A stretch of DNA of 5,072 nt from Christiangramia sp. (GTDB lineage: Bacteria > Bacteroidota > Bacteroidia > Flavobacteriales > Flavobacteriaceae), in NCBI GenBank assembly GCA_024644145.1, contig JAHELO010000160.1:1-5072 (forward strand), written 5' to 3'. The notes under the pieces are model-generated. The model saw only the letters and a list, made by a program, of their open reading frames with translations, made no database searches and was not told the origin of the DNA. The position numbers and the translations under genes were made by a program. Shown in pieces: positions 1 to 5,072 of this stretch (position 1 is its first letter; each line of letters begins with the position of its first letter).

Positions 1-428
1 GCTATCCAATCTTCGGGTGTGGTTTTATTTGCCAGTTCGCCTATTAGATCATAGGGGATTGCTTCCATTTTTTTCAACCTGATACAGCTCTTGCCCATAT
101 CGGGTTTTTTGCCAACACGTTGTTGATATTCTTTTACGAACCAATCATGCATTTCCTTATTTGCATAAATACCCATATGATATACCCCGATGAAATTTTT
201 CTGCGAAGCAAGATTCATAAAGGGTAAAGGAAGTGAGGGGTCACAATGGTAACCATCCGGATACAGAGAATGTGGCACCACATAGCCAATCATTCCATAA
301 TTCATGGTTTCTTCGAATCCATTCGGGAGGTTGGCCTTAATGGCCGATCGAAGTTTTTCCATTGGCCCTTTTCTTTCTTCTGGTATTTTATTGAGATAAT
401 CCTGCGGGGAGTTGGCATCGATTTTCAT
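1..428 (-). CDS. DUF1801 domain protein (frataxin-like Fra/YdhG type), 3' end cut off by window edge
   Basis: The reading frame starts at ATG (complement of 426-428) and stays open to base 1, giving 142 full codons plus two bases. An in-frame TAA lies upstream, so this ATG is the first possible one. The protein begins MKIDANSPQDYLNKIPEERK and carries the pattern I recognise for DUF1801 (PF08818): an N-terminal helix pair, then NYGMIGYVVPHSLYP (43-57), GYHCDPSLPLPF (59-70), the LASQKNFIGVYHMGIY strand pair (73-88), and GKSCIRLKKMEAIPYDLIGEL (112-131, key residues K113, C115, R117). The family is about 145-150 residues long, so only a few C-terminal residues should lie outside the window. Known: the Bacillus subtilis relative Fra (YdhG) is a frataxin-like protein tied to iron delivery, and databases often call members 'iron chaperone'. 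Whether this copy binds iron is not shown by the sequence. It has no signal peptide and is probably cytosolic. It is transcribed divergently from the SRAP gene. Confidence 0.9.
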   Translation of the reverse strand, partial: MKIDANSPQDYLNKIPEERKGPMEKLRSAIKANLPNGFEETMNYGMIGYVVPHSLYPDGYHCDPSLPLPFMNLASQKNFIGVYHMGIYANKEMHDWFVKEYQQRVGKKPDMGKSCIRLKKMEAIPYDLIGELANKTTPEDWI

Positions 429-541
429 AACTTCGGGTTGAGGTGATTCAGGATAAATTTAAGGAATAAACCAGAATCTTAATCAATTCGGAAGTTAGGC
501 AGCTTAAAATTTCAGTTAAGTATCTTTAAAAGAAAAATTTT
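429..541. promoter_or_regulatory. Divergent intergenic promoter region
   Basis: This 113-bp AT-rich spacer lies between the diverging DUF1801 and SRAP genes and must hold a promoter for each. On the minus strand, a TAAATTTA at 454-461 (one base off the Bacteroidota -7 consensus TAnnTTTG) has a TTG 22 nt upstream (484-486), an acceptable TTG/-7 spacing for the DUF1801 gene. On the plus strand, TATCTTTA at 521-528 is also one base off the consensus and lies 13 nt before the SRAP start, without a clear TTG partner. Neither gene has a convincing Shine-Dalgarno sequence. I see no clear operator palindrome. The assignments are weak motif matches. Confidence 0.35.
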
Positions 542-1276
542 ATGTGTTATCAAAAATCTCTAAACCAGTCTGAGGATAATCTTACCAGGTACATGGATAA
601 ACCGCCCGTTGAACAGGGAATCCTGGACCCTTATTTCCTAAATGATGGTTTTACACATAGTAATGTTTATATAATTCCGCTCGAGGAACCAGCACACTGG
701 TATCCTGCCACATGGGGTTTGGTTCCTGGTTATACCAATCCGAAAGATTTTTATGCTAATAGAAAGTATAATACCCTTAATGCCAGAGATGATAAGGTTT
801 TTGATTCCCGAATATATTCCGGACCTATAAGAGAGGGCAGGTGCCTGGTTTTTGCCGATGGTTTCTTTGAGCCTCATCATTGGGGCAAAGAGAGCCAGCC
901 GTATTTTTGTTACCTCAATGAGAGCAAGACCTATAAAGACAGGTCTATATTTACCTTTGCCGGTATATATTCGCGCGATGCCAACGGGAATTATTCGGCA
1001 TCCCTTATTACTGTAGAAGCAAATCAGCTTTTTGAAAAGGTACATAACAAAGCCAGACGTATGCCTTTGGTACTTGATCGTAAGTATGAAAGGGAATGGA
1101 TAAATGAGGGCATTTCTAATTCTATGATAAAAGATATCATGAACGAGGGGTTCACTACTAAAACCTTTAAGGCACATCCAGTGATAAATTACAGACTGAA
1201 AAAGAACTGGGAAATAAAAAATACAGAAAAAGTCATTCAACCGGCAGAAGCTATAGATAAAGAACTCACTATTTAA
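542..1276 (+). CDS. SRAP domain protein (YedK/HMCES-like abasic-site DNA-protein crosslinker)
   Basis: The 244-residue protein starts Met-Cys, as SRAP (SOS response-associated peptidase, PF02586) proteins must, because Cys2 becomes the N-terminal residue once Met is removed and forms the thiazolidine bond with abasic sites in single-stranded DNA. The other active-site residues known from E. coli YedK have clear counterparts: Asn80 in TLNARDD (78-84), Glu110 in ADGFFEPHHWG (105-115), and His168 in KVHNKARRMPLVLD (166-179). WGLVPGY (58-64) and VINYRLK (214-220) are also family landmarks. The Met-Cys requirement fixes the start at 542. The expected role is shielding abasic sites in single-stranded DNA during replication by forming a reversible covalent adduct. 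The protein is cytosolic, stands alone, and has no SOS polymerase gene beside it. The residues after the glutamate are PHHW rather than the usual W, a mild variant. The last ~15 residues look like an unstructured tail. The stop is TAA, 19 bp from the converging MFS gene. Confidence 0.95.
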   Translation: MCYQKSLNQSEDNLTRYMDKPPVEQGILDPYFLNDGFTHSNVYIIPLEEPAHWYPATWGLVPGYTNPKDFYANRKYNTLNARDDKVFDSRIYSGPIREGRCLVFADGFFEPHHWGKESQPYFCYLNESKTYKDRSIFTFAGIYSRDANGNYSASLITVEANQLFEKVHNKARRMPLVLDRKYEREWINEGISNSMIKDIMNEGFTTKTFKAHPVINYRLKKNWEIKNTEKVIQPAEAIDKELTI

Positions 1277-1280
1277 ATCA

Positions 1281-1310
1281 GGGTCTGAAAACTATCTAAT
1301 CTTCAGATCC
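1281..1310. terminator. Possible bidirectional terminator hairpin between converging genes
   Basis: GGGTCTGAA (1281-1289) can pair with TTCAGATCC (1302-1310) in a 9-bp stem with one G-T wobble and a 12-nt loop. It starts 5 nt after the SRAP stop codon. Its right arm lies in the last codons of the MFS gene. On the plus strand it is followed by the T-rich but broken run ATATTTATTT. On the minus strand the following tract (TGATTTAAATAG) is poorer. The position between two converging genes supports a terminator; the imperfect T tract lowers confidence. Confidence 0.45.
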
Positions 1311-2483
1311 ATATTTATTTCTGAATAATGAAAGGAGGCCAAATACCGGCCCAATTGCCAGAAACAGGAAAATTAAATTCGGCTCTATACTTCCAATAAG
1401 GATGTTTAATAACTGTATACTTATGATGGTAAGACTAAACCCGATCCCGTTCACAATAGTTAAAGCTGTTCCCCGGGATTCTGCAGGAGTGTTTTGCGCG
1501 ACAAGGGTCGAAAATAAGGGTGAGTCTGCAACTACGACCAGCCCCCAGAAAATCAAAAATAAAATCAGGGAAATCTGAGATCCCGCGAAGAACATTACTG
1601 GCGAGAGCAGGCAGCAACATCCTGAGAAAAATAATGCTGTGCCGGCTGTATTTCTAAGCCCAAATTTTTCTGATAAGTATCCCCCGGAGATGCAGCCTAA
1701 ACTCCCAATGCCAATAACTAGAAATGATATGAAAGCCACACTGAAACCTGCCTCAGGATGATAAACCTTATAATAATGGAGCAGCACTGGTACAAAGGCC
1801 CAAAAGGCATATAGTTCCCACATGTGCCCGAAATATCCAAAGGCTGCCGACCTAAATTTTACATTTTTAAAAACTGAATAAACCAGCCTGAAGTCTGGTG
1901 TATTTAATCTAGAACGATAGGGACCATCTGGAATCAATAATAAAATAAAAAGCCCTCCTGTAATGGCAATACCTGAAGTAAAATAAACAACCGCCCGCCA
2001 GGGTAGCTGCATATTTCCCGTGACTTCCATCAGGAAATGTGGGAATGCGGTGCCAAGTACCAATGCACCAACGAGATATCCCAGAGATCTGCCAAGGCCT
2101 TTTTCATAATAATCTGAAGCGATCTTCATACCCACCGGATAAATGCCAGCCAGGGAAAATCCGGTAAGAAATCTGAAGAAAATAAGGCTATACAGATTGT
2201 TGTTCTCTAATAAGGTTCCCAAATTAAATGCAGCGCCTAACACAGCACTAATGAAAAAAACTTTGGAGGGTGAAAATCGATCTGAAATAGTAAATAATGC
2301 GAAACTAAAAGTCCCGGTTATAAATCCGAACTGAACGGCTGAGGTTAAATGTCCCAAAGCTGCAGTTTTTAATTCAAATTCTGCCAGGAGATCTGGCATT
2401 ATAGCATTCACAGCGAACCAAATAGAGGTGCAGCAAAATTGTGATAAAACGATCACAGGTAATATCCGTGAAGCTACTGTCAA
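1296..2483 (-). CDS. Major facilitator superfamily (MFS) transporter, TTG start
   Basis: This 395-residue, strongly hydrophobic protein has about 12 predicted membrane segments, the usual MFS size and layout. TM1 is around 6-28 (LPVIVLSQFCCTSIWFAVNA). The loop 2-3 motif A is present in reduced form as SDRFSPSK (67-74), and its second-half counterpart is SEKFGLRN (271-278). RFLTGFSLAGIYP (104-116) corresponds to the motif B/TM4 region. GHMWELYAFW (219-228), at the start of the C-terminal half, marks an uncharacterised MFS subgroup that I recall from bacteria. The substrate cannot be read from the sequence; it could be an exporter or an importer in the inner membrane. The start must be TTG at 2481-2483: the frame is closed by a TGA about 50 nt upstream with no ATG or GTG between, and the next GTG or ATG would remove part or all of TM1. 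It lies 90 nt after the cupin gene on the same strand, so readthrough from that operon is possible. No clear promoter is visible in the gap. Confidence 0.9.
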   Translation of the reverse strand: MTVASRILPVIVLSQFCCTSIWFAVNAIMPDLLAEFELKTAALGHLTSAVQFGFITGTFSFALFTISDRFSPSKVFFISAVLGAAFNLGTLLENNNLYSLIFFRFLTGFSLAGIYPVGMKIASDYYEKGLGRSLGYLVGALVLGTAFPHFLMEVTGNMQLPWRAVVYFTSGIAITGGLFILLLIPDGPYRSRLNTPDFRLVYSVFKNVKFRSAAFGYFGHMWELYAFWAFVPVLLHYYKVYHPEAGFSVAFISFLVIGIGSLGCISGGYLSEKFGLRNTAGTALFFSGCCCLLSPVMFFAGSQISLILFLIFWGLVVVADSPLFSTLVAQNTPAESRGTALTIVNGIGFSLTIISIQLLNILIGSIEPNLIFLFLAIGPVFGLLSLFRNKYGSED

Positions 2484-2573
2484 AGATTTTATATTAAAAA
2501 GTGAATTCGGGGCTATGAAACTATACTCAGATCATGAAGCTTAGAAAAAACTCCTGAATGATACTTCTCAGTA

Positions 2574-2933
2574 CTAGATAAATTCTTGAGAATTGTTAGT
2601 TAATTCATGCTTTTCCTCTCCGGTATGCCTAGTCGTCGCCGGTTCAAAAAGCATCACATGAACCTCATCTTCAGCAATGGGTTTATGCTCAACCCCGCGT
2701 GGCACAATAAAAAATTCATTCTCGTTTATTTCAACGGTTTTATCCCGGAATTCAATTTTCAGCTTTCCCTTTACTATAAAGAACATTTCATCTTCATCTT
2801 CATGAGAATGCCAGATAAATTCACCTTTTAATTTTGCCAGTTTTACCTGTTGTCCATTCAATTCTCCCACAATTCTTGGGCTCCAGTGATCTGAAAACAT
2901 TCCCAGTTTCTCCTTTAGATTGACTTTTCTCAT
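2574..2933 (-). CDS. Small single-domain cupin protein
   Basis: A 119-residue protein with one cupin (PF07883-type) domain. Cupin motif 1 is visible as G37, H42, H44, E49 and G56 (WHSHEDEDEMFFIVKG, 41-56), and motif 2 as P78, G80 and H83 (VPRGVEHKP, 77-85). H42, H44, E49 and H83 form the expected metal site, so it is likely a metal-binding protein, either enzyme or small-ligand sensor. The run of acidic residues EDEDE (45-49) within motif 1 is common in this subgroup. The N-terminus (NLKEKLGMFSDHWSPRIVGEL, 5-25, key residues W17, P19, V22) is typical of short stand-alone cupins of unknown function. There is no signal peptide. Its ATG overlaps the TGA of the DUF4440 gene (ATGA, 2930-2933), pointing to translational coupling in one operon. 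The reaction or ligand is unknown. Confidence 0.92.
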   Translation of the reverse strand: MRKVNLKEKLGMFSDHWSPRIVGELNGQQVKLAKLKGEFIWHSHEDEDEMFFIVKGKLKIEFRDKTVEINENEFFIVPRGVEHKPIAEDEVHVMLFEPATTRHTGEEKHELTNNSQEFI

Positions 2934-3430
2934 GATTTTTCCGGGCTTTGATGATCATAACTTAATACACGCTTCAGGATCCAATCCTTCCCTTCCAGGA
3001 TCCATACGTGGGTGAATTTGGCAGAACTTGTTTTATACATCTTCTTTCCAGGTTCTTTGATATAGAAATCGTGCATTCCTTTTTGAATAGCAGCATATAG
3101 TTTTCCGTTTTCATAAAGTGGATAAACTTCAAGGCTGCCTGGTATTAATTTCCTGATTGGTTTTTGATCTTGATTTGAACAGATGTTGTTTTTTACGGCA
3201 TGCAAGAAATCTTCTTTATTTGTGCTCAACCCTCCCTGATCGTGGTAAAATTCCAGGTCTTCACTTATAAAACCTTCAAATTTCTCAATTTTACACAGAT
3301 TAAACCCCAGTTCGAACAATAAGCTATCCCGCGATTTTAATTGTTGGAATATTTGAGAATCCTGGCTTAACTGGGCAGATAACGACTGGAAAAGCAAGAA
3401 ACATATAGTTGTGAGAAGGATCTTTTTCAT
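2930..3430 (-). CDS. Secreted DUF4440 (NTF2-like fold) protein
   Basis: The 166-residue protein begins with a signal peptide (MKKILLTTICFLLFQSLSAQ), probably cleaved after SLSA or close by, so it should act in the periplasm. The mature part follows the DUF4440 / SnoaL-like NTF2-fold pattern: a helix with SRDSLLFELGFN (33-44), FEGFISEDLEFYHDQGGLS (51-69), NKEDFLHAVK (71-80), a strand set with GSLEVYPLYENGKLYAAIQKG (98-118), and AKFTHVWILEGKDWILKRV (137-155) ending in LSYDHQ (156-161). FYHD, THVW and SYDH are the conserved points lining the cone-shaped pocket in this family. The function of secreted DUF4440 proteins is not known; the pocket suggests small-molecule binding or a simple enzyme. 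The gene starts 6 nt after the esterase stop and ends inside the cupin start codon, so the three genes form an operon. Confidence 0.9.
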   Translation of the reverse strand: MKKILLTTICFLLFQSLSAQLSQDSQIFQQLKSRDSLLFELGFNLCKIEKFEGFISEDLEFYHDQGGLSTNKEDFLHAVKNNICSNQDQKPIRKLIPGSLEVYPLYENGKLYAAIQKGMHDFYIKEPGKKMYKTSSAKFTHVWILEGKDWILKRVLSYDHQSPEKS

Positions 3431-3436
3431 AGAGAC

Positions 3437-4243
3437 TTATTCGTTCATTAACCAATTATAGGTTTCTGGAAAATTTTCACTCCACATAGCTTCATTATGT
3501 TCTCCGCCTTCCACCAATTTAACTCTGAAATTTTCAGATTTTATACCTTTATCTTTTAGGATTTTCACCATCCTTTTAAGGTCTGGAACCATCTCTTCAG
3601 ATTCTGCAGTGCCTACGAGAAAAAAGAATTTAGTGGTTAAATCCAGGCTGGCTTCTTGAGTAAGTTCATAGATCTTTTCATTAAACCAGAAAGAAGGAGA
3701 ATAAACACCGGCTTTTCCAAAAGTTTCAGGGTGCTTTATAGCGGCGTAGTAGGAAAAAAGGCCTCCTAAAGAAGAACCAAATATTCCCGTGTTTTTATTG
3801 TCGGGTAGCGTCCGGTAGGTACTGTCTATATGCGGTTTGAGATCCTGGATGATAAAATTGAGATATGCATCTGCCTTGCCCCCGCCATATTTATCATGAG
3901 GGAAAGGAGTTAGTTCATCAATTCTTTTGTCTCCTCCGTGTTCTATACCCACAATTATGGCAGTTGGTGTCCTGATGCTATCCAGACTTTCATCTATTTT
4001 CCATTCCCCTACGTAGGAGGTTTGGGCATCAAATAGATTCTGGCCATCGTGCATATATATTACAGGGTATTTTTCTCCGGAACTCTCATATTCCTGTGGT
4101 AGATAGATCCACACCTTTTTTATAGTATCCAGCTGTTGAGAGTGCAGGCTAATACATTTTACCTGCTTACTAGCGGTGCTTTGGGCAATCATATTTAACG
4201 AAATAACCATTAATATGATTCCAAGGCCTATATTTTTTTTCAT
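3437..4243 (-). CDS. Secreted alpha/beta-hydrolase, putative esterase family (PF00756)
   Basis: The 268-residue protein has a signal peptide (residues 1-21, ending in MIAQ), implying a periplasmic or exported enzyme. The mature part is an alpha/beta hydrolase of the esterase D / IroE / Fes group. WIYLPQEYESSGEKYPVIYM (45-64) forms the first strands, HDGQNLFD (65-72) carries the oxyanion-hole region, and GSSLGG (156-161) is the nucleophile elbow with Ser158. GGEHNEAMW (246-254) supplies catalytic His249. The acid is probably one of the residues in GTAESEEMVPD (211-221). Homologues hydrolyse varied esters, such as siderophore esters (IroE/Fes), S-formylglutathione or carbohydrate acyl groups. 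Nothing in the neighbourhood (no siderophore receptor or polysaccharide locus) picks out a substrate. It is the first gene of an esterase-DUF4440-cupin operon, with a TAnnTTTG element 27 nt upstream. The ATG at 4241-4243 is preferred because it directly precedes the KKN signal-peptide start. Confidence 0.93.
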   Translation of the reverse strand: MKKNIGLGIILMVISLNMIAQSTASKQVKCISLHSQQLDTIKKVWIYLPQEYESSGEKYPVIYMHDGQNLFDAQTSYVGEWKIDESLDSIRTPTAIIVGIEHGGDKRIDELTPFPHDKYGGGKADAYLNFIIQDLKPHIDSTYRTLPDNKNTGIFGSSLGGLFSYYAAIKHPETFGKAGVYSPSFWFNEKIYELTQEASLDLTTKFFFLVGTAESEEMVPDLKRMVKILKDKGIKSENFRVKLVEGGEHNEAMWSENFPETYNWLMNE

Positions 4244-4259
4244 ACTGAGTTAGAATATT

Positions 4260-4286
4260 AAAAGGTCTCTCAAAAATAGACTTTTT
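4260..4286 (-). terminator. Weak terminator-like hairpin after the kinase-like gene
   Basis: Read on the minus strand, AAAAAGTCT (4286-4278) can pair with AGACCTTTT (4268-4260) around a 9-nt loop, with one A-C mismatch. It begins 3 nt after the TAG stop of the upstream gene, and the descending arm ends in TTTT. On the plus strand the same arms pair with a G-T wobble instead. It could be an inefficient intrinsic terminator. It physically overlaps the proposed esterase promoter element, so one of the two readings may be wrong. Confidence 0.3.
4271..4278 (-). promoter_or_regulatory. Bacteroidota-type -7 element (TAnnTTTG) for the esterase operon
   Basis: On the minus strand the sequence TATTTTTG matches the Bacteroidota -7 consensus TAnnTTTG exactly, and it lies 27 nt before the esterase ATG, a normal distance. 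No convincing TTG -33 box is found 17-23 nt upstream, so this is a half-site match. No other good candidate promoter exists in the 46-nt gap. Confidence 0.4.
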
Positions 4287-4289
4287 GTT

Positions 4290-5072
4290 CTAATCATCTG
4301 TTTTCTTATTAGAAGTATTGCTTTTGCATTCAAAGCATGGAATAAGGTCATCGTCAATATCGGCTTTTTCAGATCCCTTCAAAGGTTCGTTTAATTTCCC
4401 CTGCTTCTGGATAATGTTGTGGAATGCTTCTGCATAGGCAATTAAATTATCCCTTCTGCTTCTTATCTTTTCGGTTATAGAAGCCTGATCTAATTTGGCA
4501 ATTTCTTTCGGCCAGACTTCAAAGGCACTGCTTATGGCATTATCGTCAAGTTTTTTCTGAAGTTTTTTTGCCTGGTCAAGGTAGACGTCTTTAGGAGTAT
4601 CTATTAAAAAATATCTGTCAAAGGGATATACCAAACCGGGCATATAATCTATATCCTTTTCAAAAGGTCTTACCAGGGGTTCTATATTTTTATTTGTGAT
4701 AATTGAGGGTATAACTCCGGTTAGATTAAAAAAGGCGTTATCACGGTCACCGGGTATTGGCTTGGCCATTATAGGCCCGTCCTTTTTTACCAGGGCCCAT
4801 CCCCATTGTTCCGCATGCCTGTCCCAATCTCCAATTATAAGATCATATAATCTTGTCTCAATTAACGCAGCTCTATCTATATAGAGTTCCTCAGGTTTTT
4901 TCTGCTTTAACTCCTGCAGATCTTTTGTTTCAATTATTTCAATAATGTTATCCAGGGTGGTCCAGTTTTGCTTGCTTTCCGTTTCATATTCTAGCAGGTA
5001 CAAACGGTTACCGTATTTTTCATTGTACTTGCCCAGTTTATCCTGCGTAGGGATAAAGTAGAGGGTGGGGTG
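4290..5072 (-). CDS. Kinase-like (CotH/FAM20-like motif) protein, N-terminus outside window
   Basis: The frame is open from the right window edge to a TAG at 4290-4292, giving 260 residues of the C-terminal part; the true start lies beyond base 5072. An internal TTG at 5003 is not a credible start, because the codons above it continue a well-formed protein (PTLYFIPTQDKLGKYNEKYG). The telling motif pair (residues counted from the edge codon) is DLIIGDWDRHAEQWGWA (77-93) followed by PIPGDRDNAFF (105-115). It resembles the catalytic loop (D84, R85, H86) and metal-binding DxD loop (D109, D111) of CotH/FAM20-like atypical kinases. I recall similar GDWDRH...PIPRDRDQAFF segments in large Flavobacteriia proteins that also have metallophosphoesterase and outer-membrane barrel parts. 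A helix with RSRRDNLIAYAEAF (204-217) follows. This protein ends soon after in an acidic, disordered tail with a CFEC pair (246-249), with no barrel. Location and substrate are unknown. It sits 46 nt upstream of the esterase gene. Confidence 0.75.
   Translation of the reverse strand, partial: HPTLYFIPTQDKLGKYNEKYGNRLYLLEYETESKQNWTTLDNIIEIIETKDLQELKQKKPEELYIDRAALIETRLYDLIIGDWDRHAEQWGWALVKKDGPIMAKPIPGDRDNAFFNLTGVIPSIITNKNIEPLVRPFEKDIDYMPGLVYPFDRYFLIDTPKDVYLDQAKKLQKKLDDNAISSAFEVWPKEIAKLDQASITEKIRSRRDNLIAYAEAFHNIIQKQGKLNEPLKGSEKADIDDDLIPCFECKSNTSNKKTDD

Noticed and set aside
246..446. A 66-codon plus-strand open frame
   Set aside because: It is antisense to the start of the well-supported DUF1801 gene and has no recognisable domain.
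638..1240. A 200-codon open frame on the minus strand, opposite the SRAP gene, with hydrophobic-looking translation
   Set aside because: It lies wholly inside a gene with all SRAP catalytic residues; its translation matches no family I know and is explained as the antisense shadow of that gene's codon use.
2533..2555. A minus-strand AGGAG followed 15 nt later by ATG, as a possible small leader gene ahead of the MFS gene
   Set aside because: The frame is only ATG ATC TGA, the spacing is too long, and Bacteroidota seldom use Shine-Dalgarno sequences.
2559..2576. A small inverted repeat TACT-TCTC-AGTA after the cupin gene as a terminator
   Set aside because: The stem is just 4 bp of weak pairs and no T tract follows directly; this occurs by chance in AT-rich DNA.
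2607..2831. A 74-codon plus-strand open frame
   Set aside because: It is antisense to the cupin motif region; no domain or promoter supports it.
4696..4884. A 62-codon plus-strand open frame
   Set aside because: It is antisense to the conserved kinase-like motif segment, whose own frame is clearly coding.
1..5072. Search for mobile elements, tRNA/rRNA, CRISPR arrays, phage or defence genes
   Set aside because: No transposase or integrase motifs, no direct repeat series and no cloverleaf-like segment were seen; genes fill nearly all of the window.

Overview
The window looks like an ordinary stretch of chromosome from a member of the Bacteroidota, most likely a marine or soil Flavobacteriaceae. 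This is inferred from AT-rich, densely packed genes, the absence of Shine-Dalgarno sequences before most starts, a TAnnTTTG-type -7 promoter element, and protein families with strong Flavobacteriia character. These families are a secreted DUF4440 protein, a PF00756 esterase with a short signal peptide ending in A-Q, and a GDWDRH/DRD protein. I cannot name the genus.

Layout: at the left edge is most of a DUF1801 (frataxin-like Fra/YdhG-type) gene on the minus strand, missing only its C-terminal end. A 113-bp divergent spacer separates it from a complete plus-strand SRAP (YedK/HMCES) gene, a guardian of abasic sites in single-stranded DNA. The SRAP gene converges on a minus-strand MFS transporter gene, with only 19 bp between the stop codons and a hairpin spanning both gene ends that could terminate transcription in both directions.

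Rightward of the MFS gene everything is on the minus strand. In transcription order there is a 5'-truncated gene with atypical-kinase-like motifs (open to the right edge), then a tight cluster of secreted PF00756 esterase, secreted DUF4440/NTF2-like protein and small cytosolic cupin. The three cluster genes are separated by 6 nt and by a 4-nt start/stop overlap, so they are almost certainly one transcript, probably started from a TAnnTTTG element in the 46-nt gap before the esterase. The MFS gene follows the cupin after 90 nt and may be read through from the same operon. A combined job for these genes (for example hydrolysis of an exported or scavenged ester, with export or uptake by the MFS protein) is only a guess.

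I found no RNA gene, mobile element, CRISPR array, phage gene or defence system. The item most worth a second look is the kinase-like partial protein at the right edge. The rest is conventional housekeeping or accessory content.
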